The notes below the pieces were generated by a model that saw only the letters and a program-made list of their open reading frames with translations, was not told the DNA's origin and ran no database searches. DNA of 46,107 nucleotides. It comes from Pirellula staleyi DSM 6068 (GTDB lineage Bacteria > Planctomycetota > Planctomycetia > Pirellulales > Pirellulaceae). Positions 7,587 through 17,087 of the stretch are shown piece by piece; the stretch's first letter is position 1, and the number at the start of each line of letters is the position of its first letter. The stretch spans positions 1 through 46,107 of the forward strand of contig CAMBSL010000011.1 in assembly GCA_945870455.1 (NCBI GenBank), written 5' to 3'. The position numbers were made by a program, and so were the translations under genes.

Positions 7587-8435
7587 CTATTGCTCTTTTT
7601 TCTTGGTGACCAAGTATTTCATGATGCTTTCCGGAACTTTTTCGCTCAGATGCTTGGGCTCTTTGGATTTGTCGGCGTCTCCGCTGTAGGGGGCTTCATC
7701 CGTCAGCGAGAGAACTAAACGAATCGGCGTGTTTCGCTTAGGAATTCGATCGGTAAAAGCTTCAAACATCAAGTTGGCGTTGGACTGATCGCTTTGAACT
7801 GCCAAATCCAACGTCGACGTTGAGAAGTTGGAGACCGAGATCAATTCCCCACTATCTCCCAAATAGTGTTCTTTCCCGTCTTCATCTTTGTAGATCTTGC
7901 TGCCTGCAAATACCCAATCCCATGGCATGGATTTCTTGGTGTCGACTCGACGAATCCAGTTTTGTGCTAGCGTGCCTTGAGCTTTGTTTTCTTTGTCCAG
8001 CCATAAAGCATAGATACGCACAGTTGTTCCACTCGCTGGCTTGAATGGTTCGAACGAAGCGGGACTACCCGGCTTTGCGTTGATCGCAAGCAAGCCTGCG
8101 TGCACCAATTGCGGCCTTGCAAGAACAGCTACGACAGCTTCGTGTTCTTTGCTACCGGCCGGGCAGGCAAACAATTCCAGTGGCACTTCTCGCTGCACAA
8201 TGTATCCGTCCAGTATGACCACTTGTTCGTCTCGATTTATCCATATTCGGTTCTCGCGGTGAAGTGCTTTGCAGTCCTTTGGTTCTTCAAATGTGTCTGC
8301 AATTCGTTTCTTAAGCAAAGCTGGGTTAAGCCAGGTGTCGTCGTCGGCTCGACCAACGGAGGTCAAGCCGATCGACAACAAGAGAATGGTAAAAATCGTC
8401 AAGACGTGTTGAAGTGTGGATCGGAAATGGTTCAT
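7587..8435 (-). CDS. YdjY-domain secreted protein
   Basis: A 282-residue predicted exported protein. The start at 8435 gives a clean signal peptide (MNHFRSTLQHVLTIFTILLL ... SVGRAD) and has AGGAAA 11 bases upstream; the extension to 8537 is rejected. The central part matches the YdjY family: VPLELFACPAGSKEHEAVV, then LVHAGLLAINAKPGSPASF and GTTVRIYALWLD. YdjY proteins are thought to be periplasmic and are often found near electron-transfer proteins, but no reaction is established. The C-terminus ends in a lysine-rich tail. It is divergently oriented from the next gene, with a 228-bp gap that probably holds both promoters. The family assignment is good; the function is unknown. Confidence 0.75.
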   Translation of the reverse strand: MNHFRSTLQHVLTIFTILLLSIGLTSVGRADDDTWLNPALLKKRIADTFEEPKDCKALHRENRIWINRDEQVVILDGYIVQREVPLELFACPAGSKEHEAVVAVLARPQLVHAGLLAINAKPGSPASFEPFKPASGTTVRIYALWLDKENKAQGTLAQNWIRRVDTKKSMPWDWVFAGSKIYKDEDGKEHYLGDSGELISVSNFSTSTLDLAVQSDQSNANLMFEAFTDRIPKRNTPIRLVLSLTDEAPYSGDADKSKEPKHLSEKVPESIMKYLVTKKKEQ

Positions 8436-8663
8436 GGGTTCGTAATTTCCTGTGCTGATGTTGAGCCGACGAACACGGTAAATGTCCATACCCAAAATGG
8501 GAATTTTTAAAAATGAAAAAGTGTTCGCAAGAAACATGTTTTAAGCGCTTGCATCTTGAAAAGTTGGAACAACAATTGGCCTTCGGTCACTGTGCGCTGA
8601 ATTTCGACATGCGCAACCGCGACCCTAATCATATCATTAATCGCAAACGTGGACGAGAGACCT

Positions 8664-10610
8664 ATGGACTGGGTTAAGCCCAAACATCGCGCCCGGCAAA
8701 CAAGCAAAGCGGACGCTTCTGAATCGCAAGTAACCGCGAGCACATGGCTAAAACAGTTGTGCGAAGAAAACGTCGCGATGCTTCAGTCATCGCTTCCAGT
8801 TCGAGAATCGCAGGGCAAAACCAAAGCAGCCAAGGTTTTACCCGACGCTTATCTCAGAGCCATGCTGTGGGGAACTGGCGTTTGGGAAGTCGAAAGCCAT
8901 AGTCATCCCGAGTTTCTCAATGATTTGGTAGAGGCGTTTGGCATTGCGTCAACGGCTGCTCCTGCGAATCGAAAAGGTTCGAAAAACAAGTTGAGCAATA
9001 GTGGGAAATCTTCGAAAGTCCTTGCCGCAACGGCGGACCAAATTGCGGCTGCGTCCAAAATAGGCAAGTGGATATCTCAACAATTGCCCAAATCTGGGCA
9101 CGATCCCTATGTTGCTCTCGTTTGCGCTGGGTGGATCCATGCTCTTGCGGATGTTGGCAGGAGCATTTCGCCATCGCTTTGGCTGGAAGTTTTGCAATGC
9201 GCGCTGACGCAAGTGGATCGGGCTTGGGAGCAAGGCCCGACGGACGGTTTATTTCCATGGATTGTCTGGTCATGCGAAGTGCCTCTCGCCCTCGCGAAGC
9301 AACTTTCGCATCTCGGCGGTAAAGACCGCATCGTTAGCGAAACACTCAATCGAATCGCTTTGCTGTTAGAGGAATCCTCAGACGACCCACGTGGCTTCCT
9401 GGTACGGGGTGGACAAGATCTTCGTTCGCTTCTTGCCTGTATCATGCGATGTCGATGGTCTGCCGATGAAGTTGGAGCTCGCAAGTGGTACCCGCCACAG
9501 CGAAAGGCAATTGGAAAACTCGCCATCGCGGCGCTCGCCCTATGCGATGTCGAGGGCCGACAGTTGTTGTTCGATCGCGAGGATACCACGCTAGATGAGC
9601 AATTTTGGATCGAACTCAATCAATTGGCAGGTGAGAACAAGAAGCTCAGATTAGCAACTTCTTGTGCATTGCCAGACTCCATCGGGAAAACACTCGGAGA
9701 GAAGCCGCCCAAGTTGCGCAAGGACGTAACGAATGACGTGCTGATGCCAAAGCATAGTCAATACTGGGACAAGAACTCGATTGTTACGATGCGACGATCG
9801 TGGCGAGATCGAGGGTGCCGCGTCGCAGTCGATTTCTCAAGCGACGTCGTCTGGTTGGATGTGCTTGGACAAGATGGACAGCGAGTGCTTAGCGGCGACT
9901 GGGATGTCAAGGTGTTTCGAAAGCAGCAGCCTGTGCCGATCGATGTTTCTTGGCAAGAGGTTTGTTGGTTTTCGGATGACGACGTCGACTATTTGGAACT
10001 CGAGTGTGCCGTCGAAGACGTGTGCAAAATCCAGCGACAAGTCATGCTCATGCGAGACGAAGGTGTTGTCTTTTTTGCCGACGCATTGATTGCGGAAAAG
10101 CCCGACGAATGGTCCGTCCAATCGCTATGGACGACTCCTAACGATATCCACCTGCAGTCGGAGCCAAAGACGACCGAGGGCAAATTGGTTCGATCGGGAA
10201 ATCAAGAACAAACCGCAGCATTGCTTTTGCCAGTTGCAATGCCTGAGTGGCGTCGTTCACCGAGCCACGCCAAAATGGGCTTTCATGGTTCAACACTGTT
10301 TTTGCAATGCGATACGCAGTCAAAGAGTCTTTATAGTCCGCTGATCATGTCGTTGCTAGGAAACGAACGGTCGCCAGCGTTCACTTGGCGTCAATTGACA
10401 ATCGCTGAGGAATTGCAAATTCAGCCTCGCAACATTGCAGAAGCATATCGCGTTCAGGTCAATCGCGATCAATGGGTTTTCTATCGTTCACTAACCCCCT
10501 GTACGCGGCGAACGGTTATGGGCCTGCACTTAAATACCGAGTTCTATGCGGGGCGGTTTTCCCGTTCGGATGGTGAATTTGAACCGATCATCGAAGTCAA
10601 TCCTGAGTAA
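8664..10610 (+). CDS. Conserved-looking planctomycete protein of unknown function
   Basis: A 648-residue soluble protein without signal peptide or membrane helices. I do not recognise a catalytic family. The N-terminal third is helical and Ser/Lys/Ala-rich (a linker near residues 95-120). The middle (about 130-330) is alpha-helical and tryptophan-rich. The C-terminal half has beta-rich features and tryptophans (VSWQEVCWFSDDDVDYLELE, then VFFADALIAEKPDEWS and LLPVAMPEWRRS). That region loosely recalls the beta-sandwich C-terminal domain of heparinase II/III-like proteins, which is only a guess. I start at ATG 8664; a GTG at 8649 in the same frame is possible. The gene converges with the next one, stops 4 bp apart. 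Base composition is like its neighbours. Confidence 0.65.
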   Translation: MDWVKPKHRARQTSKADASESQVTASTWLKQLCEENVAMLQSSLPVRESQGKTKAAKVLPDAYLRAMLWGTGVWEVESHSHPEFLNDLVEAFGIASTAAPANRKGSKNKLSNSGKSSKVLAATADQIAAASKIGKWISQQLPKSGHDPYVALVCAGWIHALADVGRSISPSLWLEVLQCALTQVDRAWEQGPTDGLFPWIVWSCEVPLALAKQLSHLGGKDRIVSETLNRIALLLEESSDDPRGFLVRGGQDLRSLLACIMRCRWSADEVGARKWYPPQRKAIGKLAIAALALCDVEGRQLLFDREDTTLDEQFWIELNQLAGENKKLRLATSCALPDSIGKTLGEKPPKLRKDVTNDVLMPKHSQYWDKNSIVTMRRSWRDRGCRVAVDFSSDVVWLDVLGQDGQRVLSGDWDVKVFRKQQPVPIDVSWQEVCWFSDDDVDYLELECAVEDVCKIQRQVMLMRDEGVVFFADALIAEKPDEWSVQSLWTTPNDIHLQSEPKTTEGKLVRSGNQEQTAALLLPVAMPEWRRSPSHAKMGFHGSTLFLQCDTQSKSLYSPLIMSLLGNERSPAFTWRQLTIAEELQIQPRNIAEAYRVQVNRDQWVFYRSLTPCTRRTVMGLHLNTEFYAGRFSRSDGEFEPIIEVNPE

Positions 10611-10614
10611 CCAA

Positions 10615-11601
10615 TTATTCCATTTCGAATTGAATTGAAATTGCGACTGGAAGAGTATGGTTGCTTGCATCTTCTTGGATAGACTCACGAGAGTCCCGGC
10701 GGGCATTGCCAACCACCAATTGTCCGTTTGGACCGATCTCAACGTTTCTCAACGTACTCGGTGGTTGCAAAAATGATGAAGACGAGATGGAGCGAACGCC
10801 CGCAACGCGTTTCCCCATGGCTCGCGCCAACATCGCGGCTTGCGTTTGCCCCTTCTTGAACGCTTGTTTCATGGCGTCTTCCTCTTGAGCTTCCGATAAA
10901 CGTGCAACATAAACCAATTGAATTTCTGGGACTCGATTGGAACTTGAGTAACTAAAATTCCCCGTCAAAGGCAAAATCAATTGTTGCTCCTCTGGATTCA
11001 GAACAACCTTGTGACTCTTGCCTTTGAAATCGTTCTGTTGAATCGCCGAGCGAATCGTGGACGGTAGCAGTAGATTGGCATCATCGGAATTCTCGTCGAG
11101 AGCCCACTCGGCAGTCAGTTTGGATGAGGCCGTGTATATGCTGGGAAGTTCCGCTTCTTCGTCCGTATCTAAGGCGGGTAAACGTGCAAGTTGTGGATTG
11201 AGATTTCTCATTTGTGCAGACTGCTGGCGAGCTTGTTTGCGGGCAAATTCGGGATCATCAACACCAGGAATGCCAAAGTTAATCATCGGTTTTGAGAACT
11301 CAACCGAACTAGGGATGGCTCCCAGGCTATTCAATTCGTTTGTTACTCGTTCTTGGTGTTCGTGAAACGTCTGCAGCGCCCTTTTGCTATCGCGACTCTC
11401 CACTTTTACCAACATGGTTAGGCGTAGTTTTGAGGGAACGACTACAACATCTTGCGCAATGGTTACGGAGACCGTGCCTCCCCTGGGCATTTGCGGGTCT
11501 TGTGCCAATACCGGGCAGGGAATGATGCCAAGTAAAGCGAAAAAGCAATTCATTCCTACTTTGCTTAATCTCCGAGTTCGAATCAACTTTGAGAACAACA
11601 T
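10615..11601 (-). CDS. SIMPL (DUF541)-like secreted protein
   Basis: A 328-residue exported protein. The N-terminus is basic and then hydrophobic (SKVGMNCFFALLGIIPCPVLAQ), a signal peptide cleaved near LAQ. The mature protein opens with beta strands typical of the SIMPL/DUF541 family (GTVSVTIAQDVVVVPSKLRLTMLVKVES). Later it carries the family-like helix KGQTQAAMLARAMGKRVAGVRSI and a C-terminal strand LPVAISIQFEME. A Gln-rich insertion (about 125-180) is not typical. SIMPL proteins are periplasmic or outer-membrane associated and of poorly defined function. I chose ATG 11601; an in-frame GTG at 11616 is possible. Confidence in the family is moderate because the central part is divergent. Confidence 0.6.
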   Translation of the reverse strand: MLFSKLIRTRRLSKVGMNCFFALLGIIPCPVLAQDPQMPRGGTVSVTIAQDVVVVPSKLRLTMLVKVESRDSKRALQTFHEHQERVTNELNSLGAIPSSVEFSKPMINFGIPGVDDPEFARKQARQQSAQMRNLNPQLARLPALDTDEEAELPSIYTASSKLTAEWALDENSDDANLLLPSTIRSAIQQNDFKGKSHKVVLNPEEQQLILPLTGNFSYSSSNRVPEIQLVYVARLSEAQEEDAMKQAFKKGQTQAAMLARAMGKRVAGVRSISSSSFLQPPSTLRNVEIGPNGQLVVGNARRDSRESIQEDASNHTLPVAISIQFEME

Positions 11602-11875
11602 GATAGAGCTACTCACTTACAAGCAATTTTCATCAACCCTAAACGAAGCCATGATTCTAGCAGGATTTGATCACCTATGTGAGGAGTTGTCGAAAGTGGT
11701 CGGAAGTGTTTGCCTGCGGAATGAATTCGAGCGACAATTCACTCTTACTTCGTGATATTATTATGGTCCTACCGCGTACCATTCACCGTCTTACCCTATT
11801 CGTTCGAGGCGCAGGTTGATAACTCCATTGGATCAATTGGATCATTCGGTTAGAACATCGACAGTTCGACGAGCA

Positions 11876-13840
11876 ATGCCCAAGCTGGCTTTTTTGGTCG
11901 CTTGCCTCTGTTTATTCAACAGTAACAAAGCACTCCCGCAATCGCAATCAACACACTATAACGTAGGTATCGCACGCGCAGACATTACTCCGGATTACCC
12001 GATTCGCCAAAATGGTTTTCTTTCGCGGAAGCAAGAGTCGGTTGGAGTTCGTCAAAGAATTTGGGCCAAAGCGATCGCAGTGGACCATATGGGTCAGCCA
12101 CCGGCTGTCTTGATGACGGTCGACAATCTAGGCGTGCCTGATGCGATAACACAAGAAGTGTCCCAGCGGCTGAACCAATTGACCGGAATCGCCGTTGAGA
12201 ACGTGTCGATCGCTGCATCGCATTCGCACACAGCTCCCATGATCAACGGATGTGCCCCCAATATCTTTGGAATGCCGATTCCAGAGGCGGACCAGCAACA
12301 TATAGATCGCTACACTCGCGAGTTCACCGACAAACTGATCGCCGTCGCCACAGAAGCCTTGAGGAATCGAGCACCTTCGACGCTTCATTTTGGCATAGGT
12401 TCAGCGGGTTTCGCAAAAAACCGCCGATCCGCGACCGGACCCGTTGATCATGATGTTCCCGTGTTGGTCGTTCGCGATTTAGAGGGAGGCATTCGAGCGA
12501 TTTATGCGAATTATGCTTGTCATTGTGTAACCCTGTCCGAAAACTTGATAGGCGGTGACTGGGCGGGTTACGCACAAGAGCATATTGAGCGCCTCTATCC
12601 GGGCGCCGTTGCACTTATCTCCATTGGTTGTGGCGCGGACCAGAATCTCTCGACGGGCGTCACGGGAGATCGGTTTGATCTCGCCTCCCAACAAGGCATG
12701 GAGATCGCTTCCGAAGTCGAACGTGTTTTGAACACGCCCATGCGCGCCGTTTCTGGTCCACTTAAGATCCAAGTTACTCGGATCAAGCTTGACCTATCTA
12801 CGCCACCAACTCGCGAGCAGCTTGAAGCGACCGGCAAACTCGATACGCCCGTTGGTTATCATGCCAGGGTTCAACTGCAAAAACTGGAACGCGGAGAGCC
12901 GCTCCGGACCCAAATCGACTATTGCGTCCAAACTTGGTCGTTCGGCAGTTCCTTGGCAATCGTCTTGCTTGCAGGAGAAGTCGTTGTCGATTATGCAGCG
13001 CGACTCAAGAGCGAACTCGATTCGCAACGTCTTTGGTTATGCGCGTATAGCAACGCAGCTCCTTGCTATATTCCAAGCGAACGAATCCTTTCCGAAGGTG
13101 GTTACGAAGGAGCGAGCGCGATGATCTATTACGATCAACCATCTAAATTCGCGGCTGGCCTTGAGAACAAAATCGTTTCTGTGGTCAAGAACCACCTTGC
13201 TGAATCATTCTCACCCGATGCGGAACCGGGAAAGACGTTGGGCAGTCCGCCAAAGTCGCCCATCCAATCTTTGAAAACACTGCGAGTTCCGGAAGGTCTA
13301 CGCGCAGAGCTGGTCGTCTCCGAACCTTTGGTGACTTCGCCCGTCGCGGTTAGTTTTGGCCCAGACGGCAAAGTCTGGGTGGCTGAGATGTTCGACTACC
13401 CGACAGGCTTGGATGGAAAATTTCAGCCTGGTGGGCGTGTTCGACTTTTGGAGTCAACAAAAGGAGATGGGCAATGGGATAAGTCGAGTATCTTCCTGGA
13501 CTCGATTCCATTTCCGACAGGCGTCACGGCTTGGCGAAAAGGCGTACTGGTGTGCGCTGCCCCGGATATCCTGTATGCCGAGGATACCGACGGAGATCAA
13601 CGGGCTGATATTGTCAAGAAACTGTATAGTGGATTTGGGACAGAGAATTTTCAGGCCCGCGTGAACAGCCTTGAGATTGGACTCGATGGTTGGTTGTATG
13701 GAATGTCAACGACGACTATGTCTTGTGGAACGTCGAGTTGGCGGAGGGCACTGAGTTCGATGTTTGGCTTGACTGGGCATGCGACGCTTCCTCGTCTGGA
13801 AATAGTTTCGTTCTGGAATGCGGAGATCAGCGAATCATAG
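11876..13840 (+). CDS. Ceramidase-like hydrolase fused to truncated PVC-type dehydrogenase N-terminus
   Basis: A 654-residue exported protein. ATG 11876 gives a signal peptide (MPKLAFLVACLCLF). Residues about 25-430 are a neutral/alkaline non-lysosomal ceramidase domain: VGIARADITPDYP, the metal-site stretch NVSIAASHSHTAP, YANYACHCVTLS, SIGCGADQNL and LLAGEVVVDYA. In many bacterial homologues, as here, the segment holding the nucleophilic serine of true ceramidases reads differently (CGADQNL), so lipid amidase activity should not be assumed. From about residue 460 comes the beta-propeller start of PVC-type membrane-bound dehydrogenases (LRVPEGLRAELVVSEPLV, then GPDGKVWVAEMFDYP and NSLEIGLDGWLYG). 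The sequence then falls out of frame at about 13697, so the last 47 residues (MSTTTMSCGTSSW onward) are missense. The gene appears to be damaged by an internal deletion. Confidence 0.75.
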   Translation: MPKLAFLVACLCLFNSNKALPQSQSTHYNVGIARADITPDYPIRQNGFLSRKQESVGVRQRIWAKAIAVDHMGQPPAVLMTVDNLGVPDAITQEVSQRLNQLTGIAVENVSIAASHSHTAPMINGCAPNIFGMPIPEADQQHIDRYTREFTDKLIAVATEALRNRAPSTLHFGIGSAGFAKNRRSATGPVDHDVPVLVVRDLEGGIRAIYANYACHCVTLSENLIGGDWAGYAQEHIERLYPGAVALISIGCGADQNLSTGVTGDRFDLASQQGMEIASEVERVLNTPMRAVSGPLKIQVTRIKLDLSTPPTREQLEATGKLDTPVGYHARVQLQKLERGEPLRTQIDYCVQTWSFGSSLAIVLLAGEVVVDYAARLKSELDSQRLWLCAYSNAAPCYIPSERILSEGGYEGASAMIYYDQPSKFAAGLENKIVSVVKNHLAESFSPDAEPGKTLGSPPKSPIQSLKTLRVPEGLRAELVVSEPLVTSPVAVSFGPDGKVWVAEMFDYPTGLDGKFQPGGRVRLLESTKGDGQWDKSSIFLDSIPFPTGVTAWRKGVLVCAAPDILYAEDTDGDQRADIVKKLYSGFGTENFQARVNSLEIGLDGWLYGMSTTTMSCGTSSWRRALSSMFGLTGHATLPRLEIVSFWNAEISES

Positions 13841-14853
13841 GGATCGCCGAATCGACCATCACTTGGGCTAACTATTTGCAAAAGAAAATTGCGACGATTC
13901 GATTGCAGTCCGGTGTTCAGCGGTTCACCCTGCGGCCCGGCCCAGAAGGGTTGCGAGGCGCACTTCTGGATCTGCGAGCAATCTATTTGGTTCCGCCTGG
14001 GCAGCCTCTGCGGTCCTTAGAAATGCATCCATCCACGGATCGCGTCGCAGTCGCTGAGACCGCTGCTCGAATTCTGGACGACACGGAAACCAAGGATGCA
14101 CGGATGGCCTTAGTAAGTTCCAATATCGGGCGAGCCGCAGAGTTGGTGATAGCCATGACCAAGGATTTGCCGTTGGACGAGCGTGAAGAGTATCGACGCA
14201 TACCATGGATATGGAATGTGGCCATTGCGGCCGGAAAACAAAATGACACCCAGATGCTGCGCGAACTATTGCGAGCTGCGTTGCCGCTGCCAGGACAACC
14301 ATTGCGGGATTGGCAAGCGGTAGTCATTGGAGGTGGCGTGATCAACGGCTTGTCGCAAACAGGACACTGGCCGCGCGCGCGTTTGAAGGAGATTATGAAG
14401 AACGAAGCAGATTTGTTAACACGTTGGCAGCGCTGCCTTGATCTGGCGGCAAAAATGGCTGACGACGAGCGTGTGCGCAAGGGGACGCGGTACGATGCAC
14501 TCCGGATCATTCCATTGGACCCAACCCAATTGCACCTCGATCAATTGCGCAAATACTTGTCCAAGGGTGTGGACGGTGAATTGCAGATGGGTGCTGTGAG
14601 TGGTTTGAGCGATGTCGATCTGCCGGTGGTTACCACATGGATAAAGGAAAAAATGATCGATTTCAATTCAAACAATCGTCGATTGGCGATTGAGGCGTTA
14701 GGGCGAAATGACGAACGCCTCTCGGGACTGTTGGATGCGATCGACGGCAAGCGGATCGACAAGAGCGAGCTATCCAAGTCTGTGATGGACGGAATTCTTG
14801 CATCGAAGAATCCAACGCTGAGATCGAAAGCGGAAGCGTTGCTGAAGAAATAG
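13696..14853 (+). pseudogene. Displaced C-terminal fragment of a PVC-type dehydrogenase-like protein
   Basis: From the breakpoint at about 13697 a different frame becomes protein-like and stays open to 14853. It reads WNVNDDYVLWNVELAEG, then FDVWLDWACDASSSGNSFVL and RFTLRPGPEGLRGALLDLRAI, which looks like the galactose-binding-like beta-sandwich inserted in large planctomycete dehydrogenase/cytochrome proteins. The remainder (about 110-385) is helical and HEAT-like (LLRAALPLPGQPLRDWQAVV and so on). No CxxCH haem motif is seen. It has no start of its own except a TTG at 13690 that lies in the preceding gene. It is best read as the surviving 3' part of the fused gene after deletion of the propeller interior; separate translation is possible but unsupported. 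Confidence 0.6.
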
Positions 14854-15263
14854 CAGTCCTGAGTCGCAGGGCTAACCTGAGTTAGAGCTCCTACGTCTTT
14901 CGCCCCGAATGGGGCAGCCCCCTCAAACCGCAAGCAATTGCGAAACCCAGCTCCATAAAAACACCCACGAACGTAGAATTATAAATACGTCACTATTGAC
15001 GTACGGCGTTTTTGACGTGCTATTGCAATGCGGTTCTCACGTTTGAAAGGCAAAATATCCCTGGTCATCCTACGCACAAGTGCATGAATCTTTCGGTGGA
15101 ATTTGGCCCCTTTCCACGAGGTCCCGTTCCGTAGGATGGGACCATTGTCCCGTCCGATGATTCGTTCGGGACAATGGTCCCAAACTACATTCCACTGCCG
15201 AAAACTACGGCTAACACCGTGTGCATAATGCTTGTTTTCACGCCGAGACTTATGCGGAAGTGC
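14854..15263. other. Intergenic region between converging genes
   Basis: No gene is seen in this 410-bp stretch. It holds a small hairpin (CGCCCCGAATGGGGCAG near 14900) and the perfect 15-bp inverted repeat at 15138-15181 listed separately. Confidence 0.6.
15138..15181. repeat. Perfect 15-bp inverted repeat downstream of dnaB
   Basis: GGGACCATTGTCCCG (15138-15152) and its exact complement (15167-15181) are separated by 14 bases. Each arm is itself partly palindromic (GGGAC...GTCCC). It lies 83 bp beyond the dnaB stop and could stop or stabilise that transcript, but no T-run follows, so a dispersed hairpin element is equally likely. Confidence 0.7.
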
Positions 15264-16733
15264 TTAATACCCGCCGGGCGTTGAGAAATCGCTGTAGCTA
15301 CTGAACTCTTCGTGCCGCTCTGGCGCTTTGTTGAGGAATCGAGTGTAGTCGCTCTCCCAGATGAGCTCGATGTCCCCAATCGGACCATTTCGCTGCTTGG
15401 CGATGATGATTTCGGCTTGTCCCTCGAACTGCGCTTTATCTTCACCTCGATGGTAGTAGCCTTCCCGGTGGACGAACATGACGACGTCCGCATCTTGCTC
15501 GATCGCACCTGACTCGCGAAGATGGCTCAATTTGGGTCGATGGTCTTTACCGTCTTCTGCTTGCCGATTGAGTTGAGACAAACAAAGGATCGGCACGTCT
15601 TGTTCCCGAGCCAACATTTTCAACCGACGAGCGATCTTGGCTACTTGCTCTTGTCGTGGATCCTTGGGGTTGTCCGGATTCAATAGCTGCAAATAGTCGA
15701 TGACGATTAGGCCTAGTTTCCGTCCACCTGGCTTTCGCAACTCCTGTTGTGTGATGCGTCGCGCGACGGCCGCCACCTCGCTGACCGTGCGACTTGGAGC
15801 GTCATCGATGTAGAGGGGAGCCTGCGCGACTTTGGCTGCGTGCATGAGAAGTCGTTTTTGGTCGTCCGGGGTGATTGTGCCTACACGGAGTCGCGAACCA
15901 TTTACCTTTGCAACCGAGCAAAGCAAGCGATCGACCAATTCGATCGCGTTCATTTCCAGGCTGACAAAAAGTGTTGGAGCTTTGTCCTTCATCGCCACCT
16001 GTTCAGCAATGTTCATCGCAAATGCAGTTTTACCCATACTGGGACGAGCGGCTAGTATAATCAACTCGCCGTTGTGCAGTCCGCCGGTCATTTCGTCAAA
16101 GTCGGTGAAATGGGTTGCAACTCCGTTTTGCAACTGTTCACCTTGCATTCGCAAATCGATCCGAGTCATGGCTGCTTTGAGGACTTCGGAAACAGACGCT
16201 GCCGAGTTCGCATTTCGCTCGTCTTGAATTTGAAAGATACGTTGTTCGGCTTGGGAAACCAGCTCTTTTGCATCGAAATTTTCGTCGTACGCGTCCGATA
16301 GAATCGACGTGGAAGCGTCGATCAATCGACGGAGTGTCGCTTTGCTACGAACGATTTGTGCATAATAGACAGCGTGAGCCGCGTTGGGGACGCTGTTGGC
16401 GAGTTTTGCCAGATAAGCAGCACCACCGATCAGTTCGAAATCGCCAGCCGATTTAAGTTCGCTGACAAGCAACGTTACATCGATTTTTCGCCCGGTGTCA
16501 AACATGTTCGCCATCGTCGCGTAAAGCTTGCGATGAGCGTCATCGTAGAAATCGTCCGGTCGAATGGTCAACGTTAATTCGTTGGCGACGTCAGGATTCA
16601 GCAGTAGGCTCCCAAGCACTCCCATTTCCGCCGACAAATCGAAAGGCGGCGAGCGATCGAGAATGTGCGTCGTCGGCGTTTTTTTACCTTTGGACGGATC
16701 ATCTTTTCGGATACGCTTTTGTTCTGTTGCCAT
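15264..16733 (-). CDS. dnaB: Replicative DNA helicase DnaB
   Basis: A 489-residue protein. It is the hexameric 5'-3' helicase that unwinds DNA at the replication fork and loads with primase. The N-terminal domain (about 30-170) begins PPFDLSAEMGVLGSLLLNPD. The RecA-like ATPase domain has Walker A AARPSMGKTAFAMN (228-241), the conserved FVSLEMNAIELVDRLL, Walker B LIVIDYLQLL, the DVPILCLSQLNRQAE loop, and the LRESGAIEQDADVVMFVHRE segment with the arginine finger region. FEGQAEIIIAKQRNGPIG precedes the end. Length is normal. The basic N-terminal 25 residues and the Ser/Tyr-rich tail (EEFSSYSDFSTPGGY) are lineage additions. The ATG at 16733 has no clear Shine-Dalgarno. The neighbours are unrelated. 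Confidence 0.97.
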   Translation of the reverse strand: MATEQKRIRKDDPSKGKKTPTTHILDRSPPFDLSAEMGVLGSLLLNPDVANELTLTIRPDDFYDDAHRKLYATMANMFDTGRKIDVTLLVSELKSAGDFELIGGAAYLAKLANSVPNAAHAVYYAQIVRSKATLRRLIDASTSILSDAYDENFDAKELVSQAEQRIFQIQDERNANSAASVSEVLKAAMTRIDLRMQGEQLQNGVATHFTDFDEMTGGLHNGELIILAARPSMGKTAFAMNIAEQVAMKDKAPTLFVSLEMNAIELVDRLLCSVAKVNGSRLRVGTITPDDQKRLLMHAAKVAQAPLYIDDAPSRTVSEVAAVARRITQQELRKPGGRKLGLIVIDYLQLLNPDNPKDPRQEQVAKIARRLKMLAREQDVPILCLSQLNRQAEDGKDHRPKLSHLRESGAIEQDADVVMFVHREGYYHRGEDKAQFEGQAEIIIAKQRNGPIGDIELIWESDYTRFLNKAPERHEEFSSYSDFSTPGGY

Positions 16734-17087
16734 TTCAAGATGCCATCGAAAGGAGGCGAGAAGTTCTGCGACAAGTCGTATGACGAGTCACGTTGGCCTG
16801 CATTTTACCGAAACGGACCGCTTCCGCGAGGCTTACTAGATTTAGTGTTCCCTACGAATTCGCCACTAAACTTGCCATTCGATTAGCCCCCTTTTCCGAC
16901 CCTGTTGCGATCATCCAAATCAAAGCCGATCACGGGAGCTCCGCACGAAACGAAGGCACGCACGGGAGGCAGCCCAACGTATCCAAGGTCCACGATTTCA
17001 ATGAGAGGATGAGACTTAATGATTTGAATGAAAAAACGCAATGGCTTGCTAGAAACTTTGTGACCTGCGAGCTAGCAAGTCGCCGAA
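16734..17087. other. Intergenic region upstream of dnaB
   Basis: These 354 bp separate dnaB from the cyanophycinase-like gene; both are on the minus strand. I see no gene and no strong repeat. The dnaB promoter is expected here but cannot be pinpointed. Confidence 0.5.
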
